DNA of 64,000 bases from Bemisia tabaci (Eukaryota > Arthropoda > Insecta > Hemiptera > Aleyrodidae), in NCBI RefSeq assembly GCF_918797505.1, contig NC_092800.1:1364001-1428000 (forward strand). The letters run 5' to 3'. The translations under genes were made by a program, and so were the position numbers. This document shows, piece by piece, positions 1-10,101 of this stretch. How positions within the stretch are numbered: position 1 is the stretch's first letter; each line of letters starts with the position of its first letter. Under the pieces are notes generated by a model. The model made no database searches. It was not told the DNA's origin and worked only from the letters and a program-made list of their open reading frames with translations.

Positions 1-121
1 CAATAAGTTGGCTTAACGATTTGCCGAAAGAAATTATTAGGTACGATTTTTTTATATGAATAATTACTTATAACAGTTGTAGGTGGTCTTCAATATGCAT
101 CGCGGACTTGCGCCCCTTAAA

Positions 122-371
122 TGAGGAGCTTGAAGGACAAGGCGCAAAAGTGCAGTTCTTGGCCAAATTGAGATATTCATAAACTCAACTAACTTTCGTT
201 GCGCCGTATATTCTGTGAAAAATTCACAACTAAAATCCAACTTTAAACCATCAAAAAGTGAGTTTAAAATTCCTTCCCATCATAAAGCTCCATGTAACTT
301 TGAAACTTTAAATACGTATTTCTTGAAATAGCAAAAACTGCACTTGTGCGCCTTGTTCTTTAAGCTCCTCA
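122..371. repeat. Palindromic MITE, family M11, copy 1
   Basis: The inverted ends are GAGGAGCTTGAAGGACAAGG at the left and its approximate complement ending GCTCCTC at the right, with an AT-rich middle. An AAAT direct repeat flanks the dyad, which suggests a 4-bp target duplication. A second copy at about 52690-53206 is split by a LINE fragment. No open frame is present. The superfamily is not clear. Confidence 0.75.
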
Positions 372-748
372 AATGTACTTTGGAGAGGTGAACAGCCATT
401 TTGATCGCATCTAGCACAAAGAAACCAGCGCGATCACAGTGTACTCAGAATCGTGCAACTTCTTTTCTTCTACAAATATTCAAAATATGTAGTATTAAAA
501 TTTACAATTATTTTCCTATAAAATTGATAATTTTTTTGGTGCGGAGCGAAAACTTTTTGTTATTCTGAAAGGTTTTTAAACTATCAGTTAAAGTTTGATT
601 TATACATGAAAGATGCTAGGGAGACATTATCAGTTAAAGTGTCATTCATATCCAAAAAGTGCTGGGATAAAGGGGCATGAGACAATGAGCATTATAATTT
701 GACTAAATTATCGACCCCTGTGTATTACTACCAAACCAGCACATATTT
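372..748. other. AT-rich stretch without recognisable features
   Basis: This is AT-rich unique-looking sequence. I see no gene, tandem array or clear inverted repeat. Confidence 0.5.
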
Positions 749-811
749 TGTCGGCGTTTAGCCGAGGGTAAAACCCTCGTTTCCACCGTCCACCACGAGG
801 AGGAACCGACA
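749..811 (+). repeat. Folded GC-rich module, copy 1
   Basis: An outer stem TGTCGG (749-754) pairs with CCGACA (806-811). It encloses a 7-bp hairpin CGAGGGT/ACCCTCG (763-779) with a 3-nt A loop, followed by the unpaired string CCACCACGAGGAGG. Positions 1727-1786 hold the same architecture with changed but still pairing bases. It probably belongs to a retroelement, though I cannot name the family. Confidence 0.65.
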
Positions 812-1340
812 TCAGACGGCAACGCCCTGGTTCGCAACGACAAGTTCTGGGCGCACCCTCACTCACAACAGTGAACAATTCGCCAATGACCGAATGCAGG
901 GAACTCCTCTACCACCGTGCGATCCAGCAGTGAGACAACAAACTCGTAGCTGGATACTCTCTACAGAGATAGAGATTGCTGAAACTTTGTCCGGCTTGTT
1001 CGGCCCAGGAGAACAGAATACCCTGAGCCACGAGGCCCCGGAACTCTCGTGAAGTATTCGGCTCTCCTGCATCAAAACCTACTTCAATCTGCAACATCGC
1101 CCCAACCACCAGCCCGTTTGAGAGGTGTCCGACCCTCCGGTTCCGACTTTGCCTGGTCTAAAGTGTCCCGGGGGGGATGACGGCTTTAGACTTAATGCGC
1201 AAGCATCGGCAGATACCGGAGGTTGACCAGTACAGGATTGCCAGGCTTCGATCGGTCACCCCTGCAATTGGTCACTGACGAATCGCGCAAAGTCGGTCAC
1301 AGATCGGGATTTTCAGACCACTGTGTACCGGTTGATCCTT
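812..1340. other. GC-richer remnant, possible transposon body
   Basis: The composition is clearly more GC-rich than the flanks. The segment sits between two structured modules and the degenerate repeats that follow. The open frames here are short and unlike any family I know. It is probably part of a decayed retroelement, by association with the modules at 749 and 1727. Confidence 0.3.
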
Positions 1341-1356
1341 GCACCTCGCGGTTCAA

Positions 1357-1700
1357 GGATATGGCCTAACTACTATCAGTGGTCCTCTGAAGATCATCGT
1401 TCCCCTCATGTTCCTCAGGTTCCGCTTGATCTCTTCCGTAAGCCAGGGATATGGGCTAACAACCAAGGTAATAACGTACCAAGGTTCCGCTTGATCCAAG
1501 GCTGCAATGGATATGGCCTAACATCCAAGGTGTGAACAGCCTGCTGCGCGCGAAGCAGGGCACCGAGGAAGTGGTTGATCCATGCCCGAGCGTATTAGGG
1601 ATATGGGCTAACAACCAAGGTAATAACGTACCAAGGATGCGCTTGATCCTACATAGCTCGTTACGATGTGTGAAGAGATATGGGCTAACAACCAGAGGCG
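1357..1700 (+). repeat. Degenerate direct repeats with core GGATATGGGCTAACAACC
   Basis: The core GGATATGG(G/C)CTAAC recurs near 1357, 1447, 1507, 1605 and 1675. Two copies (about 1447 and 1605) continue with CAAGGTAATAACGTACCAAGG and a CGCTTGATCC-like end. Spacing is uneven at about 60-100 bp. No coding signal is present. Confidence 0.7.
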
Positions 1701-1726
1701 AGGGAGGGTGCAGAATCACAACAGTT

Positions 1727-1786
1727 TGCCGGCGTTTGGCACGGGTCAGAGACCCGCCCCAGGTCCACCACGAGGAGGCTCCGGCA
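1727..1786 (+). repeat. Folded GC-rich module, copy 2
   Basis: Outer stem TGCCGG/CCGGCA, inner hairpin CGGGTC-AGA-GACCCG (1742-1756), then the conserved CCACCACGAGGAGG-like string. Compared with the copy at 749, base pairs differ while pairing is kept. A polypyrimidine array follows immediately. Confidence 0.65.
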
Positions 1787-1789
1787 CCA

Positions 1790-2382
1790 GACCCTTCTCT
1801 CTCTTTTCTCACTTTCTCTCTCACTTTTGTGTCTCCCTTTCTTTCTCACTTTTGTGTCTCACTTTCCGTCTCACTTTTATGTCTCACTTTCCGTCTCACT
1901 TTCCGTCTCACTTTCACGTCTCACTGTCCGTCTCACTTTCCGTCTCACTTTCCTCCTCACTTTTCTTCCCATCTCACTTACTTTCCATCTCACTTTCCAA
2001 CTCACTTTCCATGGTGTAAATGGCCTAAGATGCTAAAGCACCGCTTTAAAATAAAATTATTTTACTACTACTACCATCTCACTTTCCATCTCACTTACAT
2101 TATATTACTACTACTACCATCTCACTTTCCATCTCACTTTCCATCTCACTTTCTCACTTTCCTACTCTCTTTCCTTGTCTCTTTCCTACTCTCTTTCCTT
2201 GTCTCTTTCCTGTCTCTTTCCTTGTCTCTTTCCTTGTCTCTTTCCTTGTCTCTTTCCTTGTCTCTTTCCTTGTCTCTTTCCTTGTCTCTTTCCTTGTCTC
2301 TTTCCTTGTCTCTTTCCTTGTCTCTTTCCTTGTCTCTTTCCTTGTCTCTTTCCTTATCTCTTTCCTTGTCTCGTGTTTCATG
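1790..2382. repeat. 12-bp polypyrimidine minisatellite
   Basis: Two related 12-bp arrays are present. The first, CTCACTTTCCGT-like, runs to about 2160 and is broken by non-repeat sequence at about 2010-2075. The second, TCTCTTTCCTTG, is nearly perfect from about 2195 to 2372. Because 12 is a multiple of 3, the array yields long artificial frames: Ser-Leu or Cys-Leu-Phe-Pro runs on plus and Thr-Arg-Lys-Glu runs on minus. I do not regard them as genes. Confidence 0.95.
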
Positions 2383-2505
2383 TAGGCGTTTGAATAGTTA
2401 GTACAATACGATAAAGTATTAAAGTAGCTGAAAAAGATATAAAAGGGAATGGTGGGGAAGTATAGATAATAGATCAGGATGGCATGAAACGTAAGGAAGA
2501 AATGA

Positions 2506-2745
2506 AAAATTGGAAATATTTCATGAAATTTAACGAGGCTGTGAAATATTTCATATTTTTCAGGGACTAGAGTATGCAACCCGCACTCAAACACACAATA
2601 ATAGAATAAATTCACTATTTTTACATTTCGCGAAACAGGAGGAGCAACCGGTATTTTTCGATATCTTTCATAAATTTCTGAAATTTCATGAAATATTTCG
2701 CCTGAAATTTCAAGATTTTATTTTTCATGCAATTTTGCCACCCTG
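2506..2745. repeat. Dispersed AT-rich repeat rich in GAAATATTTCATG
   Basis: The segment contains several overlapping inverted motifs of GAAATATTTCATGAAA type and a GCAACCCGCACTCAAACACA string. Related sequence lies at about 49330-49572, including a matching GCAACACGCACTGAATACAC string. It is a degenerate MITE-like repeat. The rest of 2400-3010 has no gene. Confidence 0.5.
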
Positions 2746-3089
2746 TAACAGCTATATATCTATGAAGTTTTGATACTTGTTCAACCACAACACAATTATC
2801 GATTAAAAATAAAATGCATAATATACATTAAAGACGTGTCATTAACTTCCGCAAAAACAGTGGCGCCATCTGCGGTAGGTTTCGACTCGACATCAGCAGG
2901 GGCTGCATATTGTAATTGTAGCAAATCAAATAAATTCCGGACGAAAATAACTTTACTGGAGCGAGTCCCTCTCATCCGTAGATTATGTATTTCTCACAAG
3001 TATTCATACTAGAGCTGGAGGTGATATTGTATTGGGGATGCTAAGAAGCGTAGCTTGCTCCGATGAGCAGTCAGGCTAGGATACAGGTA

Positions 3090-3232
3090 AATAATATATC
3101 TCTTTTCTTCCCGTTCTTCTCTCTCTTTTCTTCTTGTTCTTCTCTCTCTTTTCTTCTTGTTTATCGCTCTCTTTTCTTCCTGTTCTTCTCTCGCTTTTCT
3201 TCTATATCTTTATTTCTGTCTCGTGTTCTCTG
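3090..3232 (+). repeat. Polypyrimidine tract, degenerate TCTCTTTTCTTC repeats
   Basis: The unit CTCTCTTTTCTTCNTGTTCTT is repeated about five times with drift. It follows a short non-repeat segment, just as the 1.8 kb and 41.1 kb pyrimidine tracts follow GC-richer modules. Confidence 0.8.
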
Positions 3233-3243
3233 GTAGAATAAAC

Positions 3244-3326
3244 TAGGGGGCTACGCCCCCTGGCCGCTACGTGGCCCAACCCCCGAAGGCGCTCCGCACC
3301 ATCAATGGGCCGCTTCGCGGCCCTAT
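3244..3326 (+). other. Cluster of short GC-rich hairpins
   Basis: Three perfect or near-perfect hairpins with 3-nt loops lie in about 80 bp: GGGGGC-TAC-GCCCCC, GGCCGCTACGTGGCC, and GGGCCGC-TTC-GCGGCCC. The flanks are AT-rich. Related GC hairpin text (GGCGCTCCGCTTCGCTC) appears at about 42753. This looks like the tail of a mobile element; the origin is unknown. Confidence 0.6.
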
Positions 3327-3540
3327 CTTTACCCTCCTATCAGTTTTAGTTTTATTTTTCCCCTAAAGAATTACGATTTGAGGTATACTTTACTTTTAGA
3401 ATGAAATAATTTTGGCTTTGGACGAATAAAGAAAAAAAATTTTTTTTGGAGTCAAAAGGACGTCATTTGGAATGACTGCTTGATGAAATATTGCAGTAAA
3501 ACAACGAACAATGTTATATCAGGTAATAATTAAGGATCAT

Positions 3541-3616
3541 AGGAGTCGGGAGTCGAACCCATACCTTGATGAAAAGGGACGCTCCCGATGTCTTAGACGA
3601 CTCGGCCACCGCTCAT
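3541..3616 (-). tRNA. tRNA-like sequence or tRNA-derived SINE head
   Basis: On the minus strand a good A box, TGGCCGAGTCG (about 3599-3609), and a perfect B box, GGTTCGACTCC (about 3548-3558), lie at tRNA spacing. The T loop TTCGACT is typical. The D-arm text GGCCGAGT-GTCTAAGA resembles Leu/Ser tRNAs. I cannot pair a 7-bp acceptor stem or a clean anticodon stem, so a functional tRNA is unlikely. A tRNA pseudogene or the promoter head of a SINE is more likely. The flanking 3330-3540 and 3617-4079 hold no other gene. Confidence 0.55.
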
Positions 3617-4079
3617 CTTGCTGCATCGGGCGCCAAGCTTGTGTTGATAAGCAGAGCTGATGCGCAGGCTACACATCTACTGCGCAACCTCCTCGACCAC
3701 TGCACATCCTCCCGCGCATAGCGGTAGCAGTCCCGGAGCATTCTACAAATTCCCTCACTTTTATAACGTGATTTTAAAAATATCTGGGTCCTACTTCCAA
3801 AATCTGATTAAAGCGGGCTCATGTAGGGCCTATTACCTGTCGATTTACGCAAAAATCATGAAAATCGGCCCGGTAGAACGCTGGAACTAAGCGTTACCAG
3901 TTACGCAAAATTAGGAGGTCTTGGAGCTTTATGTATGATTTCACTCAACTGATAAAGTATTTCGATGTAAGAGGATGCAAAATCAATGGCAAATCTTGGG
4001 ACGCCCAGCACTGCGAAAATTCTGGATTCACGTTTAAGAAGGGAGCATTTCAGCCCCGAAACAAAAATCTTATCGCTAT

Positions 4080-5014
4080 GATGGCGTTTGGGCGGGATAT
4101 CTCGCAAACTTTTCTTCATTTATGAGTAATTATACCAAATGTTTCAATAATTTATCCATTTGAAACTGTTAGATTCCTTGTTGCCGTTTCAATAATTTTT
4201 TAGTCCGGGTGACTTTTAGTTCATCCTGCTGCAACGGCAAATATGCCGGCTTTTTCATTTGCTGTAGCAGCGTATGGAGAATCATAGAGATGAGCTTGTG
4301 TAAAAATGGAAAACTAAAACCCGCCCATTCAAAAATGAATGGTAAATATACGTATATTTTACCCAAAAAATCATGATTGAAGGTCCGGGACTCGTCTTCC
4401 AACCGCAGAGGAATTGGAGGGCCCGAATCCAGGACTCTCCACCATAAGAAAAATCCCCACCATAAGAAAAATCCCAGAAATATATTACTAAAGGAAAAAC
4501 TAAAAACCACCTTTTCAAGGATGATTAAAGTAAACATATGTATATTTCACACAAAAAAAAGAAGAAAAAATCAGAATTGAAGGTCCGGGACTCGTCTTCC
4601 GCTCGCAGAGGAATCGGAGGGCCCGAATCCAGGACGCTTCATTCACAAGAAAATAATATTTTGATGAGAGAAAATGGACGTATATTTTACATGTTTCTGA
4701 GCAAAAATTTAGAAATGAGGAACTTGCATTTAAAGTAAACGCGGGGTACTGGCAGTTACATTTTCCAGAGAAAAAACTGAACCCAACAAAAATTTAAGAC
4801 AAGCTTATCTCCATGATCCTCCAGCCGCTGCTGAAGCGAATGAAAAACTGGCATATTCGCAGTTGCAGCAGGATGAATTAATTCATCCGGAAAAAATTAT
4901 GAAAACGGCAACAAGACAATTTTACCAGTTTCGAATGGATAAATTATTAAAACATTTGGTAAAATTACTCATGAATAAAGGAAATTCTGCAACATATCCC
5001 GCCCAAACGCCATC
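4080..5014. repeat. 935-bp foldback element
   Basis: The left arm begins GATGGCGTTTGGGCGGGATAT. The right arm ends with its complement CCCGCCCAAACGCCATC. Arms of about 250 bp keep complementarity through a TTCATCCTGCTGCAACGGC-type segment. The centre holds two direct copies of a segment starting GAAGGTCCGGGACTCGTCTTCC (4379-4440 and 4579-4641, 201 bp apart). All open frames inside are short. It is probably a non-autonomous DNA transposon. Confidence 0.75.
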
Positions 5015-5037
5015 ACTTTGTGGTCAACTCCCTAATG

Positions 5038-5590
5038 TTGAAGTTTGAAACTTTGCAATGTCGTAACGGGAGAAAAAAATTTCCTCGGTCATGAAAATTT
5101 CAGGAAAGTTGCACTTCAGAGGGGAGGACAAGAAACTAAAAAGTCAGATTAATTCACCGAGAAACGGGCCTATGCCATCGTGCTATCTCCAAACCCTAAA
5201 TTTTTAAGTTTAAAACTTGGCATCGTTGCAGGAAAAAAAATTTCCCGATCATACAAATTTCAAAATTTACGCATCTCTCACATCGGAGATTAAAATTCAG
5301 ACCAATCCGAGAAAAAAGGGGCCAATGTTAGAAATTTTTTCGCAAAATTCATAATTGTGAAGCTTGAAACTTCGCAACGTTGCAACGGGAGCAAAAAAAT
5401 TTTCTTGATCATGAAAATTTCAGGAAAGTCGTACCTTATACCGGAAAATAATGCACTAAAAAATCAGATAAATCCAATAAGAAATGTTGCAGAGGGAATT
5501 CAGTTGCCTTACGTGAACCTTTTTTCCAGAAAACTTAAAAAACCCATGAAGTCGCGATTATATCTCCAGGAGCTCCAACAACCTGTTTAG
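5038..5590 (+). repeat. Degenerate tandem repeat, about 3 units
   Basis: Three diverged units share the text AACTT-GCAA-GT-GCAACGGGAG followed by an A run, TTTCCT-GATCATG and AAAATTTCAGGAAAG. They start near 5045, 5210 and 5363. No gene is present. Confidence 0.6.
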
Positions 5591-5595
5591 AAATT

Positions 5596-5716
5596 GGACA
5601 TATTTCTTTCAAACGGAACTATGTGCATTATGACGTGAGCCCTGTTTTGCACATATTCATATGGGTTTCAGGGCTCATGTCTGAATGCGCATAGTCCCGT
5701 TTGATAGAAATAGTCC
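5596..5716. repeat. Palindromic MITE, family M2 subtype E, copy 1
   Basis: The ends GGACATATTTCTTTCAAACG and complement enclose a dyad on GTGAGCCCTG. AATT lies on both sides (5592-5595 and 5717-5720), consistent with a 4-bp target duplication. The right AATT is also the left duplication of the next element. Confidence 0.85.
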
Positions 5717-5720
5717 AATT

Positions 5721-5977
5721 GGATTGCATTTTGCAAAAAGGAACCACTAGCATTGCAATGTTGCTAAGATTGTGCAACTACTTTTGTCTTGGAGGAAAAA
5801 CCCGATTATCCATTAATAGGTTCTATTTTACTTGCTAAAAACTGTAAATTTAAGACAAAAATTACCATCTAAATTTCATAGTTTTTCACGATTTCCGCAA
5901 TTTTATTGCAAAAGATGAAGTTGCACAATCTTAGCATCATTGCAATGCTAGTGGTTCCTTTTTGCAAAATGCAATTA
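5721..5977. repeat. Palindromic MITE, family M2 subtype R
   Basis: The inverted ends GGATTGCATTTTGCAAAAAG carry a long arm including AGGAACCACTAGCATTGCAA. It is flanked by AATT at 5717-5720 and 5978-5981. It lies directly against the preceding element. Confidence 0.85.
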
Positions 5978-6117
5978 AATTGTGGTTTTTAGTATCTGAG
6001 AGTTCTCTTGACATTCCAGCTCAAATTTTTCGTTCACGACCAACTTCGCTTTAAACCCCCTTCAAGAGCACCATGCCGAGTTTGATAGTTTTCGAACCGA
6101 GAGATACAATTATGATA

Positions 6118-6369
6118 CTGCCGTGCTGAGGGAAAACGCCGTATGAACCTTCAGGCGTTGCCACATTTCCCCTGATAAAACCCGAATTTCCTATTAAATG
6201 CATGAATATTTTTCCTCCGATTGTTTGAACGATTTGGTTCGCAATTTAACCTAAAACCCCTTAAAATATAAAAGGAAAATATTCGTAACTTTCCTCAAAA
6301 ATAAAGCTTGTATCGAAGGAAATTTGGCAACTCCCGGATGTTCATACGTCGTTCTTCCGTAGCACGGCA
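6118..6369. repeat. Palindromic MITE, family M3, copy 1
   Basis: The left end CTGCCGTGCTGAGGGAAAAC, then GCCGTATGAAC, then a GTTGCCA-ATTTCC arm, is mirrored at the right end in TTCCGTAGCACGGCA. The middle is AT-rich and non-coding. Copies recur at 15.1, 15.6, 19.7, 30.3, 36.1, 38.7, 44.9 (half), 61.2 and 63.1 kb (end only). Confidence 0.85.
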
Positions 6370-6404
6370 CAATAGGCAACGTGGAATGCAGTTAGACTGA
6401 TTTT

Positions 6405-6569
6405 CAGTGGCGTGGCGTGAATTGCGATGTATCGATTGTTATGCCATTTAAACCTATGGTAAAGAATCGATTATTAAGGGGTTCGCTGCGAACATCCTGT
6501 TAATCGATCTTTTTCCATAGGTTTAAATGGCATAACAATCGATAAATCGCAATTCACGCCACGCCACTG
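6405..6569. mobile_element. hAT-like MITE, family M5, copy 1
   Basis: The termini CAGTGGCGTGGCG and CGCCACGCCACTG are perfect inverted repeats. They are flanked by a perfect 8-bp duplication CTGATTTT (6397-6404 and 6570-6577), the hAT hallmark. The arms contain GCCATTTAAACCTATGG and a central TTCGCTGCGAA dyad. There is no transposase. Confidence 0.93.
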
Positions 6570-6577
6570 CTGATTTT

Positions 6578-7616
6578 ACTAAAATCTACCCAAATGGCGA
6601 CTGCTAGTATCAGTGGTGAGGAAGAATACTGCCAGCTGATTTGAAAAACTGAGAGAACAGACAAATGGTCGATTCGTTCGCAATTAATTCTGAGAGCAGG
6701 GAGGAGTTGGAGAGATTTTACCGTGACGAAGCGATGATTCGTAAATTCAGGAACAGCTCTGATGCAATGTGAAAATTCGCAGTTTTCGTACGCCGCCTTG
6801 ACGAATGTTGGAGGGACCACAAAATAATTACTGCAAAAAAAAAGAAAAGAATGTTTTAATAAATAAATTCAACATAAAACTGTAATTAATATTATAATCA
6901 TATAGTTCCCAAGGAGCATGGAGCAACGGAATTTTGAAAGAATGGCCAAAGTTAATGGAAAAAATTGAAATTTTTTACCATTTGAATTGCATTATCTTTA
7001 CATTATTTGATTAATACATTCCCATCGTAAACGATCGAATAGTTCTATGTATAAGACAGTCAGGCGATTTGCAATATAAAAAAGTGCACCTTATCGCGAT
7101 TTTATTCCAATAAATTTTTAAAAGAGGAGTCCCTTCAGACAGGGGTTAGACAATATACGCATCACTCCAATCTGATAGCAGTAACTTTGCCATGTAATCG
7201 CAATTTATTGGAACATTTGCTGATTTTATTTTGAAGCACAATTTAATACCGCCCTCCCGCTATTTACCCCTATACATGTTATGAAAATGTGTGTATACGA
7301 TCCCTACGGCTACAGAAAAATTACATTTTATAGTACCGACCAAAATAATTGTTCATCTGCGAACCACAGATTGTGGCTTTGACTTGTTAATTTAAAAATT
7401 TAAAAAAAAAAGAGAAAAATACTGGGCTTTGAAATATGTCTCTGGATTGGTTTTACAGATTTAGGAAAACAACTTGAGCCAACTTATTAGCTCGTCTTTT
7501 CCATCTCGAGGAAACATACGGACATTTACAACGTATGAATGGTGGAACTATAATAAGAAAGAACACATCGTGTGAGAGGAATCAGGCTTTTACCCTACGC
7601 TATTTCAATTGGACTG
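6578..7616. other. AT-rich stretch without recognised genes
   Basis: This is mostly unique AT-rich sequence with only short open frames and no clear repeat. Confidence 0.4.
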
Positions 7617-7620
7617 CATT

Positions 7621-7747
7621 TTGCAATTTGGAACTATAAATTTTGGCCCGGTTTAAAAACAACATATGTGCCATTAGTTTCCCTATCCACACAAGTGTTT
7701 TTTCAGATGAGGCAGAATTTATAGTTCTAAATTGCAAAATTCAGTCA
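7621..7747. repeat. MITE, family M2 subtype D
   Basis: The ends GGACTGCATTTTGCAATTTG and complement are flanked by AATT on both sides (7617-7620 and 7748-7751). The inner conserved text is GGAACTATAAATT-TGGC and AGTTTCCCTAT. Confidence 0.88.
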
Positions 7748-7998
7748 AATTATGATTCTTACTCCATGCGCGTCTAGGAGAACGTAATTCTATAATTACA
7801 TGCCCTGCTCATATGCCACAGTCATACCTCAGAAAAATTTAAAAAATGGGCGTTAGATGAACAATGAACATGGGACCGGTTTAAAAGACGCCGCCGTGTG
7901 CTCAAGGCCAAAATTAAAGTAGATTTCCTTTAAAAGCCTGTTCTTTACGGACACTATAAGCGCTGCCTTAGAAAGGCTAATAAGCCTCCGAAGTTTAA

Positions 7999-8439
7999 GG
8001 TGATTCGATGGACGCCATATTTTGTGTCAGAACGGCATGCGATATATCGCATCAATTGGTTCCACTTTTTCAGCTACTCGTCATTTTCCTCCAATTTTGA
8101 GATCGCAATTCTGTTGTCAGGAGACTATAGCACTCACTTACCAATTTTAACGAAGAAATTCAACGTAATAAAGGCGTGGTTTTTTTTAGAGAGAAAACAT
8201 CGCATTCGATACTGATATCGAAACTGCACTCGAATGCGATATTTCCTCTCTGAAAGAACCACGCCTTTTTTACGTTGAATTTCTTTGTAAAAATTGGTAA
8301 GTGAGTGCTTTAGTCTCCTGACAACAGAATTGCGATCTCAGAATTGGAGAAAAATGACGAGTAGCTGAAAAAATAGAACCAATTGATGCGATATATCGCA
8401 TGCCGTTCTGACACAAAATATGGCGTCCATCGAATCACC
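7999..8439. mobile_element. TTAA-target palindromic MITE, family M7, copy 1
   Basis: A 441-bp near-perfect palindrome begins GGTGATTCGATGGACGCC, ends with its complement, and is bounded by TTAA (7995-7998 and 8440-8443). The TTAA target fits the piggyBac or Kolobok superfamilies. The arms include GCGATATATCGCATCAATTG. Two full copies lie back to back at 39.8-40.7 kb, and a fragment lies at 22028. Confidence 0.93.
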
Positions 8440-8604
8440 TTAAAGTGTATCCCAGAAAATAAACACAAACATTTCTATGAATGGTATGTAGGTATGTAAT
8501 TCTGATTCCGCAACTTTGAACTTCGCGCAAAAAACGATCGTGGAGAGCCTGCAAAACTTTAGGTATACTTCACGCATCGCGCTATCTCGTCGAGCCTACG
8601 CTAC

Positions 8605-8843
8605 GGCGCACAGTGGATCGGGTCAATAGGAGAGGTCGGACATAATCTGGAAACTTGAGTGCCTATAACTCCATTAAATCAAAACTTTGAGATTTAAATA
8701 TGGCTCCATTGGTTTTCTCGTAAAATTTTCCTCCAGGAACACCCCTTCAAATTTAAAATTTGACGAAATGAACATAAAAATTTGCAGTTTTAGTCAAAAA
8801 TTTCATGTCCGACCTCTCTGATTAACTCGATCCACTTTGCGGC
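8605..8843. repeat. Palindromic MITE, family M12
   Basis: The inverted ends are GGCGCACAGTGGATCGGGTC and a complement ending CGATCCACTTTGCGGC. The inner arms read GAGAGGTCGGACAT and ATGTCCGACCTCTC. The body text AATTTCAAGGGGTGTT-type is shared with the triplicate at 60.2-60.9 kb. Partial copies lie at about 13150-13205 and 61460-61500. Confidence 0.75.
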
Positions 8844-8946
8844 AGAACCCGAAGTGTTGTCTCGCTCTCGGCTTTTGCCCCGTCCAACTTTTCTACCTCT
8901 GCGTTAAAGTCTTCGAGTCAGCGAAAAAGAGACCAAACTCTATTAA

Positions 8947-9147
8947 GACCGCGTTCAACAGAAAAGAACCAAGTGTCAAATTTAAATGGGCAATGTAATT
9001 CTTTACGAGAGAACGTTTGTGCGGATTCCTTTAAATATTTTAAGGAATTTGTTTCGCACTGTATAAAAAATTCACCGAAATTTGCACGAAAATTCGCACA
9101 ACCGTCTATATGAAAAAAATTAAATTGCCCGATTAAATTTGGCAATA
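8947..9147. repeat. MITE, family M10, truncated copy
   Basis: It starts GACCGCGTTCAACAGAAAAG and keeps a TTAAATTGCCC-containing distal arm. It is cut by the M1 element beginning at 9148. A fuller copy is at 60913-61159. Confidence 0.6.
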
Positions 9148-9347
9148 TACTGGAAAAAAGCACATTGGATCTGGAGTCTAGACTCTTGAAAACATCGGCT
9201 AGAAGAAGTACTCTTGGTTCAATCAGAATCTAGCTTAAGTCCAGAACCAAGCCTCTTAATTTAAGCGGATTTCGTTTTGATTCAAGCAAAAATCCGATTG
9301 AATCAAGAGTATTTTTTTTGTCAATGTTTTCAGGAGTCTGGACTCTC
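9148..9347. mobile_element. CACTG-ended MITE, family M1, copy 1 (right end lost)
   Basis: The left end TACTGGAAAAAAGCACATTGG follows a TA. The internal arm TCTAGACTCTTGAAAACATC matches other M1 copies. The right end stops at AGTCTGGACTCTC without the CAGTG terminus. Confidence 0.85.
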
Positions 9348-9369
9348 ACCTTGATCTCATATCGACGGA

Positions 9370-9520
9370 AAAACTCCCAAAACTTCGTAGCTCGGTTTGC
9401 GACGTTGCAGATTTTCTGTCATTCATGATTTTTTAGGTAAAATGCTACGTCAATAAATTCTTAAATACATCCGTGACTTTTCTTCTTCGTGAGAGGCAGG
9501 TCCAATTCGTAGTCTCCCAG
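9370..9520. repeat. Decayed M4 fragment
   Basis: It carries GTAGCTCGGTTTGCGACGTTGCAGA and then a TTTTCTTCTTCGTG-like segment, as in the M4 body. It abuts an M8 copy, as also happens at 14574-15047. Confidence 0.55.
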
Positions 9521-9755
9521 ACGAAGGAACGTAACTCTATTCCAAGGTTGCCAAAATTGACTAAAAAAATTAATTTATTTTACTAAAACGTACCTGAGAA
9601 ATTGTTAGTCAAAATTTGTCCGGTTTTTGCGTGAAGTCCACGGAATAATCAGTGAAATTTTCAGTTAGAAATGCCCTCAATTTTTCTTGATAATGTCACA
9701 ATGTGCAATTTGCGAGGAGAGATTTGGCAACATTGAAATGTAGATACGTTCTTTT
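9521..9755. repeat. Palindromic MITE, family M8, copy 1
   Basis: The end ACGAAGGAACGTAACTCTAT followed by a GGTTGCCAAAATTGAC arm is mirrored at the right by GGCAACATTGAAATGTAG-ACGTTCTT. The inner text is CAGTGAAATTTTCAGTT. No gene is present. Confidence 0.75.
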
Positions 9756-10101
9756 AGAGGGTGGGGAGGGGCGAATTGACGGAGAAGAGGAAAGCCAACA
9801 GACAGTAGGTAAATACAAGGATTTAGATTCTTTGCACATGCCACATGAAAATTGAAACAGGGAGAAAAATAATTCGTCAGGACAAATTAAGAAAATGAAA
9901 AAATGTCAGGAAAAATTGTGAAAATCAAGGAAATCGGGTACGGGTAAAAAAAATAGGACTACATACCTTCAGCGACTCATAATTTTGAAACAGGCAAGTA
10001 GTGAAGCTGGAAAATCTGAAAAATAAAACAAAAAGAAAAGAATAATCGAAATGTATCAAAGGGATGAGAGTCATGATTTACAGTGGAAATTGGGAGTCAC
10101 A

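Noticed and set aside
1532..2401. 289-codon plus-strand frame with long Ser-Leu runs
   Set aside because: It is generated by the 12-bp polypyrimidine array; unit length divisible by 3 keeps any frame open. No domain or gene structure.
2154..2615. 153-codon minus-strand frame with Thr-Arg-Lys-Glu repeats
   Set aside because: Reverse reading of the same minisatellite.
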